From: Streptomyces sp. NRRL F-5126
GTDB lineage: Bacteria > Actinomycetota > Actinomycetes > Streptomycetales > Streptomycetaceae
Direction: 5' to 3'
Assembly (NCBI RefSeq): GCF_000721265.1
Contig: NZ_JOFZ01000011.1
Location: 62,001 to 126,000, forward strand
DNA length: 64,000 nucleotides
Of this stretch, positions 1 to 8,453 are shown in pieces. How positions within the stretch are numbered: position 1 is the stretch's first letter; every line of letters begins with the position of its first letter. The position numbers and the translations under genes were made by a program. The notes below the pieces were generated by a model. It worked only from the letters and a program-made list of their open reading frames with translations. It searched no databases and had not been told where the DNA came from.

Positions 1-396
1 GGTCTCGTCCAGGTCGGCGTGGGGGTCGGGCCTGTGCACCTGGTAGAGGTCGATGTGGTCGGTGCCCAGGCGGCGCAGGCTCGCCTCGCAGGCCTGGACG
101 ATCCAGCGCCGCGACGCCCCGCGCTCGTTGATGCCGGGGCCCATCGGACTCGACACCTTGGTCGCGAGGACGACCTCGTCGCGCCTTCCGGCGATGGCCT
201 TGCCGACGATCGTCTCGGACTCGCCGTCCGAGTACACGTCGGCGGTGTCGACGATGTTGACGCCCGCGTCGAGCGCGGTGCGGATGAGGGCGATCGAGTC
301 GTCGTGGTCGGGGTTGCCCCACTTCCCGAACATCATCGCGCCGAGGCACAACGAGCTGACCTGGACCCCTGTGCCGCCCAGCGTGCGGTATCGCAT
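1..396 (-). CDS. Aldo/keto reductase, C-terminal part cut off by the window edge
   Basis: The minus strand from an ATG at 396 reads MRYRTLGGTGVQVSSLCLGA and continues through a DTADVYSDG segment (family motif with the conserved Asp and Tyr) and DLYQVHRPDPHADLDET, where the window ends. This is the N-terminal third of an aldo/keto reductase, an NAD(P)H-dependent (beta/alpha)8 oxidoreductase of the AKR superfamily. The substrate cannot be read from this part. It is divergent from the TetR gene at 573, and two palindromes lie between them, so it is the likely regulatory target of that TetR protein. Family call is firm; exact role unknown. Confidence 0.9.
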   Translation of the reverse strand, partial: MRYRTLGGTGVQVSSLCLGAMMFGKWGNPDHDDSIALIRTALDAGVNIVDTADVYSDGESETIVGKAIAGRRDEVVLATKVSSPMGPGINERGASRRWIVQACEASLRRLGTDHIDLYQVHRPDPHADLDET

Positions 397-473
397 GGTG
401 TGGACGCCCTTTCGTGTACGCGGCGGCGCGACGAGCGCGAAGGGACGGGCCCTCGGCCGCCTGCTAACGTCTC

Positions 474-533
474 AGTAGGCGGAGTCGGCTCCGCTTACTC
501 TCCACCACGATAAGCGGAGTCGGCTCCGCATAG
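474..533. promoter_or_regulatory. Twin palindromic operator between the aldo/keto reductase and tetR
   Basis: The 16-mer GCGGAGTCGGCTCCGC occurs twice, at 479-494 and 514-529, 35 bp apart. Each is an inverted repeat (GCGGAG/CTCCGC around TCGG). The first copy is extended by AGTA (474-477) and TACT (496-499), which are also complementary. Two identical palindromes in the divergent gap of a TetR gene and an aldo/keto reductase are best explained as TetR operators for autorepression and control of the reductase. The sequence is observed; the binding protein is inferred from position. Confidence 0.75.
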
Positions 534-572
534 CAAGCGGCGCCGCAAGCAGCGGCCCAGAGGGAGGCACGC

Positions 573-1160
573 ATGACCGGTCGCACCGCCCGCCCGCCAC
601 GGGCGGACGCACGCGCCAACGAGGACAAGCTGCTCGCCGCGGCCGCCGCCGCCTTCGCCCGGGACGGCGCCGGCGCGACGCTGAAGCAGATCGCGAAGGA
701 CGCGGGCGTCGGGATCGGCACGCTGTACCGCCGCTTCCCGAGCCGCGAGCAACTCGTCGACGCCACCTACCGCTACGAGACCGCGCGGCTCGCCACGCGC
801 CCTGCGCCACTGCTCGCCGAACTGCCCGCCGACCGGGCCCTGCGGACGTGGATGTCGGAGGTGCTGGACTACCTGGCCACCAAGCACGGCATGGCCGACA
901 CACTGGGGGCCCTGCTGCGGGACGACGCGAACCTGGGCTCGCAGACGCGCCGGCAACTGACGGACGCGGTCGAGGAGTTCCGCGCCGCCGGAACCGCCGG
1001 GGGGCTGATCCGGGAGGGCATCCCCTCCCCCGACATCCTCACGGCACTCGCAGGCGTCACCCTCGCCGCAGGCGCCGACCACCAGCGCGAGCAAGCCGAG
1101 CGCCTGCTGGACCTGCTGATGGACGGCCTCACCCGGACGACAGGTTGGCGCGCGGGCTGA
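573..1160 (+). CDS. TetR/AcrR family transcriptional regulator
   Basis: This 195-residue protein has an N-terminal helix-turn-helix around residues 15-60 (LAAAAAAFARDGAGATLKQI, then GVGIGTLYRRFPSREQLVDA), typical of TetR repressors. The rest is a helical ligand-binding domain that I cannot assign to an effector. The ATG at 573 has GGGAGG about 7 bases upstream. It is divergent from the aldo/keto reductase, with a doubled palindrome in the gap. The most likely role is repression of itself and the reductase. Confidence 0.92.
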   Translation: MTGRTARPPRADARANEDKLLAAAAAAFARDGAGATLKQIAKDAGVGIGTLYRRFPSREQLVDATYRYETARLATRPAPLLAELPADRALRTWMSEVLDYLATKHGMADTLGALLRDDANLGSQTRRQLTDAVEEFRAAGTAGGLIREGIPSPDILTALAGVTLAAGADHQREQAERLLDLLMDGLTRTTGWRAG

Positions 1161-1180
1161 TCGGGCCAGACGGGTGGACG

Positions 1181-2053
1181 TCAGGGCCGGGCGGCCTCCG
1201 GCGCCACCCGGTGCTCGCCGCCCAGCGTCTGCGTGCCGAGTACCGCGAGCAATGCGATCCGGTCGGCGTCCGCCGTGCCCGGCTCCGCCGTGTAGACCAT
1301 GATGCGCAGGTCCGCGCCCTGGACGGTGAGCACGTCGCAGTCCAGTGTCAGCGCGCCCACCTGCGGGTGGTCGATGGTCTTGCGGGATTCCGGCTGCCCG
1401 CCGACCACACCGGCGTCCCACAGCTGGGCGAACCGGCCGCTTCCCGCGCGCAGTTCGGCGATGAGGCGGCGCAGCCGCCCGTCCGAGGGGTAGCGGCTCG
1501 CGGTCGCGCGCAGGTCGCCGACCATCGCCTCCTGGAGCGCACGCCGGGACTCCTCCGTGTGGCGCACGCGCCCGGCCGGGCCGAGGAAGTTGCGCCAGAC
1601 CCCGTTGCGTTCGTTGTCCCGCAAGAGCGACTGGTCGCCCATCAGCGCCGAGTAGAGCGGGTTCGCCAGCAGCAGCGTCCACGCCGCGTCGAAGACCGCG
1701 ACCGGTGTGCCGGTCATCCTGTCGAGCATCCGCTGGACGCCGGGGGTGATGGACGCGGGGACGGTGCCGCGCCCCGGCGGGACGAGTCCCGCGACATTGA
1801 ACAGGTGGGCGCGCTCGGGCTGCGACAGCCGCAGCGCTCGGGCCAGCGCCTCGACCACCTGCTCCGACGGGTTGGACGCCCGGCCCTGTTCGAGGCGGGT
1901 GACGTAGTCGACGGAGATCCCCGCAAGCAGCGCCAGCTCCTCACGGCGCAGCCCGGCCGCCCGCCGCTGCCCGCCGGCAGGCAGTCCGACCACCTCGGGC
2001 GGGACGCGGTCGCGCCAGCGCCGAACCGTCCGCCCGAACTCCGTAGCCGCCAT
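1181..2053 (-). CDS. XRE family regulator with MmyB-like ligand-binding domain
   Basis: The protein (290 aa from the ATG at 2053) starts with MAATEFGRTVRRWRDR and an XRE-type helix-turn-helix at about residues 10-80 (RREELALLAGISVDYVTRLE). The rest matches the MmyB-type PAS-like domain (VAVFDAAWTLLLANPLYSALMGD, NFLGPAGRVRH) common in Streptomyces regulators that control a neighbouring oxidoreductase. The frame stays open further upstream, but homologues begin at this Met. It is divergent from the TetR gene at 2168. No target is apparent apart from neighbours. Confidence 0.9.
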   Translation of the reverse strand: MAATEFGRTVRRWRDRVPPEVVGLPAGGQRRAAGLRREELALLAGISVDYVTRLEQGRASNPSEQVVEALARALRLSQPERAHLFNVAGLVPPGRGTVPASITPGVQRMLDRMTGTPVAVFDAAWTLLLANPLYSALMGDQSLLRDNERNGVWRNFLGPAGRVRHTEESRRALQEAMVGDLRATASRYPSDGRLRRLIAELRAGSGRFAQLWDAGVVGGQPESRKTIDHPQVGALTLDCDVLTVQGADLRIMVYTAEPGTADADRIALLAVLGTQTLGGEHRVAPEAARP

Positions 2054-2138
2054 GCCACCACTGTGCACCACCTGCCGGCCGATGTGCCTGGTACCGCTGA
2101 TCCCAGGGACCGCGTGGGAAGGCTCGACGGGTGATGGG

Positions 2139-2154
2139 ACAATCGTCGCATTGT
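2139..2154. promoter_or_regulatory. Palindrome ACAAT-N6-ATTGT in a divergent promoter
   Basis: ACAATCGTCGCATTGT is an inverted repeat with 5-bp arms lying 14 bases before the start of the TetR gene at 2168 and 85 bases before the XRE gene. Its position overlaps where the tetR promoter and transcript start should be, so autorepression by the TetR protein is the simplest reading. This is inferred from symmetry and position only. Confidence 0.5.
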
Positions 2155-2167
2155 TATGATCGGGTGC

Positions 2168-2740
2168 ATGCCCCGATGGGAACCCGACGCGCGACAGCGG
2201 CTCGTCTCCGCCGCACTGCACCTGTTCTCCGAGCAGGGTTACGACGCGACGACCGTCAGCGAGATCACGCAACGCGCCGGGCTCACCAAGAGCACGTTCT
2301 TCCGGCACTTCCCGGACAAGCGGGAGGTGCTCGCCGCTGGTCAGGAGACGCTGTCACGGCTCATGACCGAGGGCATCGCCGCGGCGCCCGAAGGCGCCAC
2401 TCCGCTGACCGCCGTCGCCGCAGGGCTTGAGCGAGCGGCCGAGGCGATGACGCCGTTCAACCGCGAGCTGGGGCCACGGCTCAGCGCCGTCATCGCGACC
2501 AGCGCCGAGCTGCGGGAGCGCGACCAGCTCAAGCACGTCGGCCTCGCCGCGTCCATGGCGGACGCGCTGCGCGCACGCGGCGTGCCCGACCCGGCCGCGA
2601 CGCTGGCGGCCGAGATGGGCATGCTCGCGTTCAAGGACGCGTTCGCCGCGTGGGTCAAGCCGGACAACGAGCAGGAGCTGGGCGCGCTGGCCCGCGCGGG
2701 CCTCGACCGGTTGCAGGGGGCGCTGCCCGAGCTCGGCTGA
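2168..2740 (+). CDS. TetR/AcrR family transcriptional regulator
   Basis: From the ATG at 2168 the protein (190 aa) begins MPRWEPDARQRLVSAALHLF. It has a classical TetR helix-turn-helix at residues 8-55 (YDATTVSEITQRAGLTKSTF, then FRHFPDKREVL). An in-frame ATG at 2156 would add four residues but sits inside the promoter/operator sequence, so 2168 is preferred. The C-terminal helical domain gives no clue to the ligand. It is divergent from the XRE regulator and convergent with htpG. Confidence 0.9.
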   Translation: MPRWEPDARQRLVSAALHLFSEQGYDATTVSEITQRAGLTKSTFFRHFPDKREVLAAGQETLSRLMTEGIAAAPEGATPLTAVAAGLERAAEAMTPFNRELGPRLSAVIATSAELRERDQLKHVGLAASMADALRARGVPDPAATLAAEMGMLAFKDAFAAWVKPDNEQELGALARAGLDRLQGALPELG

Positions 2741-2756
2741 GCTCGGGCAGCGCCCC
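2719..2756. terminator. Bidirectional hairpin terminator between tetR and htpG
   Basis: A perfect 17-bp stem (2719-2735 with 2740-2756, core GCTGCCCGAGCTC) with a GGCT loop overlaps the tetR stop codon and lies 30 bases past the htpG stop. There is no T-run, which is usual for Streptomyces terminators. Being symmetrical, it can serve both convergent genes. Confidence 0.85.
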
Positions 2757-2785
2757 AACCGGTGCCAGGTCGAGGGCCCGGTCGA

Positions 2786-4741
2786 TCAGAGGGCGCTCTC
2801 CAGGCGCCCGGCCACCAGCGACACGAAGCGCGCCGGATCCGTGAGGCTCCCGCCCTCCGCGAGCAGAGCCATGCCGAGGAGCAGCTCCGCCGTCTCCGCG
2901 ACGGCCGGATCGTCGGCCCGCTCGCCGTGCGCCGACCGCAGGCCGCCGACAAGACCGTGGTCCGGGTTCAGTTCGAGGATGCGCTTGACGTGCGGCACCT
3001 CCTGGCCCATCGCCCGGTACATGGACTCAAGAGCGGGCGTGATGTCGTGCGTGTCGGAGACGACGCAGGCGGGCGAGACCGTGAGGCGTGAGGACAGCCG
3101 CACCTCCTTGACCTGCTCGCCGAGGCGCTCGGTCATCCACGCCAGCAGCGACGCGTACTCCTCCTGGCGGCGGCCGCGCTCGTTCTCCGCCTCCTTGCGC
3201 TCCTCCTCCGAGCCGAGATCCACCTCGCCCTTGGCGACCGACCGCAGCGCGTGCCCCTCGAACTCGGGTACCGCCTCCACCCACACCTCGTCGACCGGGT
3301 CGGTGAGCAGCAGTACCTCGACGCCCTTGGCGCGGAACGCCTCCATGTGCGGGGAGTTCTCGATGGCGCCGCGGGACTCGCCGGTCAGGTAGTAGATGTG
3401 GCTCTGCCCCTCCGGCATGCGGTCCACGTACTCCCGCAGCGTGACCGGCTTCTCCGGGTCGTGCGTGGAGGCGAACGAGGACACGGCGAGAATGGCGTCA
3501 CGGTTGTCCGCGTCGCCGAGCAGCCCCTCCTTCAGCACCGCGCCGAACTCCCGCCAGAACGTGGCGTAGCGGTCGGGCGAGTTCGCCATCATCTCCTTGA
3601 CGGTCGAGATGATCTTCTTGGCGAGCCGGCGGCGCATCAGCTGGATCTGCCGGTCCTGCTGGAGGATCTCGCGCGAGACGTTGAGCGACAGGTCCTGCGC
3701 GTCCACCACGCCCTTGACGAACCGCAGGTAGGACGGGACCAGCGCCTCGCAGTCGTCCATGATGAAGACGCGCTTGACATAGAGCTGGACACCGCGCTGG
3801 TAGCCCTGCATGAACATGTCCTGGGGCGCGTGCGCGGGGATGAACAGCAGTGCCTGGTACTCGAACGTGCCCTCGGCCTGGAGCCGTACGGTCTCCAGCG
3901 GGTCGGTCCAGTCGTGGCTGATGTGCTTGTACAGCTCGTGGTACTCGTCGTCGCCGACCTCGTCACGCGGACGGGCCCACAACGCCTTCATCGAGTTCAG
4001 CGTCTCCGGCTCGGCGGGCTCCGGCTGGGCGGGCTTCGCCTCCGCGCCGTCCGCGCCCGAGTCCTGCGCCGCGCCGTCCGTGGCCCCCGCGGCGGACCGG
4101 TCGATCAGCCGGACCGGCCAGGTGATGAAGTCCGAGTAGCGCTTGACGATCTCCCGGATGCGCCACGGGCTGGTGTAGTCGTGCAGCTGGTCCTCGGCGT
4201 CCTCCGGCTTGAGGTGCAGCAGGACGCTGGTGCCCTGCGGGGCGTCGTCCACCCTCTCGACGGTGTACGTGCCCTCGCCGGACGACGACCAGCGGGTGCC
4301 CTCGGCCTCGCCCGCGCGGCGAGTCAGCAGGGTGACCTCGTCGGCCACCATGAACGCGGCGTAGAACCCGATACCGAACTGGCCGATGAGGTTCTCCGCC
4401 TGGCCGCCGCCCTCCTTGAGTTCGCGGACGAACTTGGCCGTACCCGAGTTCGCGATGGTGCCGATGAGCCGCACGACCTCCTCGTGCGACATGCCGATGC
4501 CGTTGTCGCGGATCGTGAGCGTGCGCGCCGTCGCGTCGGGCTCGATCTCGACGTGCAGGTCGGACACGTCCTCGCCGAGCGCGTCGTCCCGCAGTGACTC
4601 CAACCTCAGCTTGTCCAGGGCGTCCGAGGCGTTGGACACGAGCTCCCGCAGGAACACGTCCTTGTTCGAGTAGACCGAGTGGATCATCATCTGAAGCAGC
4701 TGGCGTGCTTCCACCTGAAACTCGAAAGTCTCGGCCGACAT
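2786..4741 (-). CDS. htpG: Molecular chaperone HtpG (Hsp90 family)
   Basis: This 651-residue cytoplasmic ATP-dependent chaperone is full length for bacterial Hsp90. The GHKL ATPase motifs are visible: [14 protein letters not shown] at 33-46 with the catalytic Glu, IRDNGIGM at 77-84 and [11 protein letters not shown] at 120-130. The middle domain ([20 protein letters not shown]) and C-terminal dimerisation domain follow. An Ala/Pro/Glu-rich stretch at about 215-245 is an actinobacterial-style charged linker. The ATG at 4741 follows a GGAGGAA sequence. It is a single-gene unit, convergent with tetR. Confidence 0.98.
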
Positions 4742-4936
4742 GATCGTGCGTTCCTCCTGTGGTTGCCGGGCGGCCTGACGACCGGGTCGGCTGACACGTG
4801 TTCACTCGACCCGGCCGCCGACATTCTGTCCTGTCCGTCCGCCCCGTGGACACCCGGCCGCGGTGGGTGGCACCGCGGGGTCCACCTGCCGCACAGGGCG
4901 AGCCGCGCCAGGCGCGCCGCGCCCGACCGGAGCGCG

Positions 4937-6448
4937 CTAGTGGCGCTCGCTCGGGAAGCCCAGGTCCACGCCCGCCGGGGTGTCCGCCGGGTCGGGCCAG
5001 CGGGTCGTGACGACCTTGCCGCGCGTGTAGAAGCGGACGCCGTCGTTGCCGTAGACGTGGTGGTCCCCGAACAGGGAGTCCTTCCAGCCGCCGAAGGAGT
5101 GGTAGCCGACGGGCACGGGGATCGGCACGTTCACGCCGACCATGCCCGCCTCGACCTCCAGCTGGAAGCGGCGGGCCGCGCCGCCGTCGCGCGTGAAGAT
5201 CGCGGTGCCGTTGCCGTACGGCGAGGCGTTGATCAGGGCCATCGCCTCCTCGTACGTCTCCGTGCGCAGCACGCACAGCACCGGGCCGAAGATCTCGTCC
5301 CGGTACGCGTCCGAGTCGGTGGACACCCGGTCGAGCAGCGACAGGCCGATCCAGTGGCCCTGTTCGTGCCCCTCGACGGTGAAGTCCGTGCCGTCGAGCA
5401 CCACTTCGGCGCCCTGGCCGGCCGCGGAACGCACGTACCACGCTACCTTGTCGCGGTGCGCCCTGGTGATGAGGGGGCCCATCTCCGACGCCGGGTCGTC
5501 GCCGGGGCCGATGGTGATCCTTCCGGCGCGCTCGACGATCCTGGACACCAGCTCGTCGCCCGCGGAACCGACCGCGACGACCGCCGAGATGGCCATGCAG
5601 CGCTCGCCCGCCGAGCCGTACGCGGCCGAGACCGCCGCGTCGGCGGCCGCGTCGAGGTCGGCGTCCGGCAGGACGAGCATGTGGTTCTTCGCGCCGCCCA
5701 GCGCCTGGACGCGCTTGCCCGCGGCCGTCGCCTCGGCGTGGATGTGGCGCGCGATGGGCGTGGAGCCGACGAACGACACCGCCGCCACGTCCGGGTGGAC
5801 CAGGAGCGCGTCCACCGCCTCGCGGTCGCCGTGCAGGACGTTGAACACGCCGTCGGGCAGGCCGGCCTTTGACGCCAGCTCCGCGAGCAGCACCGGCGCC
5901 GAGGGGTCCTTCTCGCTGGGCTTGAGCACGAAGGTGTTGCCGCACGCGATCGCCACCGGGAACATCCACATCGGCACCATCGCCGGGAAGTTGAACGGGG
6001 TGATGCCCGCGACCACGCCGAGCGGCTGCCGGATCGAGGACACGTCCACCCGGCTGGAGACCTGCGTCGACAGCTCGCCCTTGAGCGAGTTGGCGATCCC
6101 GCAGGCCAGCTCGACGATCTCCAGGCCGCGCGCCACCTCGCCGAGCGCGTCGGAGTGCACCTTGCCGTGCTCGGCGGTGATCAGGGCGGCGATGTCGTCG
6201 CGGTGCGCGTCCAGCAGGGCACGGTAGCGGAAGAGGATCGCGGTGCGCTGCGCGAGCGACGTCGTGCGCCAGGTGGCGTACGCGTCCTTCGCGGCGGCGA
6301 TCGCCGCGTCCACGTCGCCGGCGGCGGCGAAGGCGACGCGCGTGGTGACCTCGCCGGTGGCCGGGTCGGTGACCTCGCCGTAGCGGTCGGGCGCGCCGGC
6401 GACACCCGGGACGGACTTGCCACCGATCCAGTGGTTCACGGTCTTCAT
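4937..6448 (-). CDS. iolA: CoA-acylating methylmalonate-semialdehyde dehydrogenase
   Basis: This 503-residue aldehyde dehydrogenase converts malonate semialdehyde (inositol pathway) or methylmalonate semialdehyde (valine pathway) to acetyl-CoA or propionyl-CoA with NAD and CoA. It shows the substrate/NAD motif TPFNFPAMVPMW at 150-161, FVGST at 226-230 and the catalytic Cys284 in GERCMAIS. The lack of the usual general-base Glu pattern and the overall sequence fit the MmsA/IolA subfamily. It is the last gene of the minus-strand iol run, 55 bases after iolD. Either name (mmsA or iolA) is defensible; context favours iolA. Confidence 0.95.
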   Translation of the reverse strand: MKTVNHWIGGKSVPGVAGAPDRYGEVTDPATGEVTTRVAFAAAGDVDAAIAAAKDAYATWRTTSLAQRTAILFRYRALLDAHRDDIAALITAEHGKVHSDALGEVARGLEIVELACGIANSLKGELSTQVSSRVDVSSIRQPLGVVAGITPFNFPAMVPMWMFPVAIACGNTFVLKPSEKDPSAPVLLAELASKAGLPDGVFNVLHGDREAVDALLVHPDVAAVSFVGSTPIARHIHAEATAAGKRVQALGGAKNHMLVLPDADLDAAADAAVSAAYGSAGERCMAISAVVAVGSAGDELVSRIVERAGRITIGPGDDPASEMGPLITRAHRDKVAWYVRSAAGQGAEVVLDGTDFTVEGHEQGHWIGLSLLDRVSTDSDAYRDEIFGPVLCVLRTETYEEAMALINASPYGNGTAIFTRDGGAARRFQLEVEAGMVGVNVPIPVPVGYHSFGGWKDSLFGDHHVYGNDGVRFYTRGKVVTTRWPDPADTPAGVDLGFPSERH

Positions 6449-6503
6449 CGGCGGGATCTCCTTCGCGGTTGCGGCCGCACAGGGCGGTGGCACGGGTCGG
6501 GTC

Positions 6504-8453
6504 TCACAGGTGGCGGCGGCGGTTCGCCCGGTTGCTGTCGTACGCCTCGCGCGCCCGTACGGCGGCCGGGCGGCCCGCCGTCTCCGCCACGGGAACATCC
6601 CACCACGCCTGGGCCGGCGGAACGGCGGACACAGTGTCTGCCGTTCCGGTCTCCACGTAGACACATGTGGGGGTGTCGGCCTCCCGCGCGGCCGCCAGTG
6701 CTTCGCGCAGGTCGCGTACGGTCTTCGCGCGCAGCACCCGCATGCCGAGCGACGCGGCGTTCGCGGCCAGGTCGACGGGGAGCGGGTCGCCCGTGAAGGC
6801 GCCTTCTGCCCGCGCTCCGGCGCGGAAGCGGTACGCCGTGCCGAAGCCCTCCGCGCCGACCGACTCGGACAGGCCGCCGATCGACGCGTACCCGTGGTTC
6901 TGCACGACGACCAGCTTCAGCGGCAGCCGCTGCTGCACCGCCGTCACGATCTCCGTGGGGTTCATCAGGTACGTGCCGTCGCCGACGAGCGCCCACACGG
7001 GCCGGCCCGGCGACGCCGCCGTCATCACGCCGATCGCCGCGGGGATCTCGTAGCCCATGCAGGAGTAGCCGTACTCCACGTGGTACTGGTCCAGCGACCT
7101 GGCCCGCCACAGTTTGTGCAGGTCGCCGGGGAGCGAGCCGGCCGCGTTGATGACGATGTCGTCGGCCGTGACGAGCGCGTCGAGCGCGCCGACGACCTGC
7201 CCCTGGGTGGGCACGGCCAGGTCGTCGTCGGCGGCGAACGCCGCGTCCACCCGGGCCTCCCAGCGCCGCTTTCCTTCGGCGTACCCGGCCGCGTACGAGG
7301 GGTCGACGCGGTGGCCGCCCGCCGCGGCGATCCCGTCGGTGAGGGCTTCGAGCGCCGTGCGCGCGTCGCCGACCAGCGGGTGCGCGGCCAGCTTGTGCGC
7401 GTCGAAGCCGGTCACGTTGATGTTGAGGAAGCGCACGGCCGGGTCGGAGAACAGCGTCGCCGACGCCGTCGAGAAGTCGGACCAGCGCGTGCCGACGCCG
7501 ATCACCAGGTCGGCGGCGCGCGCGAGTTCGTCGGCCGTCGCCGTGCCCGTGTGCCCGACGCCGCCGACCTCGCAGGGGTGGTCGTACGGCAGCGCGCCCT
7601 TGCCCGCCTGGGTGGTCGCGACCGGGATGCCCGTCACGTCGGCGAACGCCGCGAGGGCCGACTCGGCACGGCTGTGGCGCACCCCGCCGCCCGCGACGAG
7701 CAGCGGCCGCCGGGCCGCCCGCACGAGACGGACCGCGTCGGCCAGCTCGTCCGGGTCGGGCGCCTGGCGGCGCACGCGCCAGGTGCGCTCGGCGAAGAAC
7801 TCCGCGGGCCAGTCGTACGCCTCCGCCTGTACGTCCTGCGGGAGCGCGAGTGTGACGGCGCCGGTCTCCGCCGGGTCGGTCAGGACCCGCATGGCGGCGA
7901 GCGCGGCGGGGATCAGCGCCTCGGGGCGGGTGACGCGGTCGAAGTACGCGGAGACGGGCCGCAGCGCGTCGTTGACGGAGACGTCGCCCGCGGCGCGCGC
8001 TTCGAGCTGCTGCAGCACCGGGTCGGCCGGGCGGGTGGCGAAGGTGTCGCCGGGCAGGAGCAGCACGGGCAGCCGGTTGATCGTCGCGAGCGCCGCGCCC
8101 GTGACGAGGTTGGTGGCGCCGGGACCGATGGAGGTGGTCACGGCCTGCGCGGAGAGGCGGCCGCTCTGGCGGGCGTAGCCGACGGCCGCGTGCACCATGG
8201 CCTGCTCGTTGCGGCCCTGCACGTACCGCATCGCGCCGCCTGCCTCGACCAGCGCCTGCCCGAGGCCGGCGACGTTGCCGTGGCCGAAGATGCCCCACAC
8301 GGCGTCGATGAGGCGGTGGCGCTCGCCGTCCCGCTCCGTGAACTGGCGGGCGAGGAAGGCGATCAGCGCCTGCGCGACGGTGAGACGGCGCGTGGGCGCA
8401 GGGGCAGGCGCAGGCGGGGGCGGGGGCGGGGGCGTGGGGTCCGGTTCGGGCAT
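6504..8453 (-). CDS. iolD: 3D-(3,5/4)-trihydroxycyclohexane-1,2-dione acylhydrolase
   Basis: IolD hydrolyses the cyclic diketone in inositol breakdown to 5-deoxy-glucuronate, using thiamine diphosphate. The 649-residue protein has the three-part ThDP-enzyme architecture: an N-terminal Pyr domain with the cofactor-activating Glu83 (YVQGRNEQAM), a central domain, and a C-terminal PP domain with GDGTYLMNPTEI. Residues 4-20 are almost only Pro/Ala/Asp, encoded by a GGGGGC-type repeat near 8410-8440, and are probably a disordered start. The ATG shares one base with the iolB stop (TGATG), indicating translational coupling. Confidence 0.96.
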   Translation of the reverse strand: MPEPDPTPPPPPPPAPAPAPTRRLTVAQALIAFLARQFTERDGERHRLIDAVWGIFGHGNVAGLGQALVEAGGAMRYVQGRNEQAMVHAAVGYARQSGRLSAQAVTTSIGPGATNLVTGAALATINRLPVLLLPGDTFATRPADPVLQQLEARAAGDVSVNDALRPVSAYFDRVTRPEALIPAALAAMRVLTDPAETGAVTLALPQDVQAEAYDWPAEFFAERTWRVRRQAPDPDELADAVRLVRAARRPLLVAGGGVRHSRAESALAAFADVTGIPVATTQAGKGALPYDHPCEVGGVGHTGTATADELARAADLVIGVGTRWSDFSTASATLFSDPAVRFLNINVTGFDAHKLAAHPLVGDARTALEALTDGIAAAGGHRVDPSYAAGYAEGKRRWEARVDAAFAADDDLAVPTQGQVVGALDALVTADDIVINAAGSLPGDLHKLWRARSLDQYHVEYGYSCMGYEIPAAIGVMTAASPGRPVWALVGDGTYLMNPTEIVTAVQQRLPLKLVVVQNHGYASIGGLSESVGAEGFGTAYRFRAGARAEGAFTGDPLPVDLAANAASLGMRVLRAKTVRDLREALAAAREADTPTCVYVETGTADTVSAVPPAQAWWDVPVAETAGRPAAVRAREAYDSNRANRRRHL

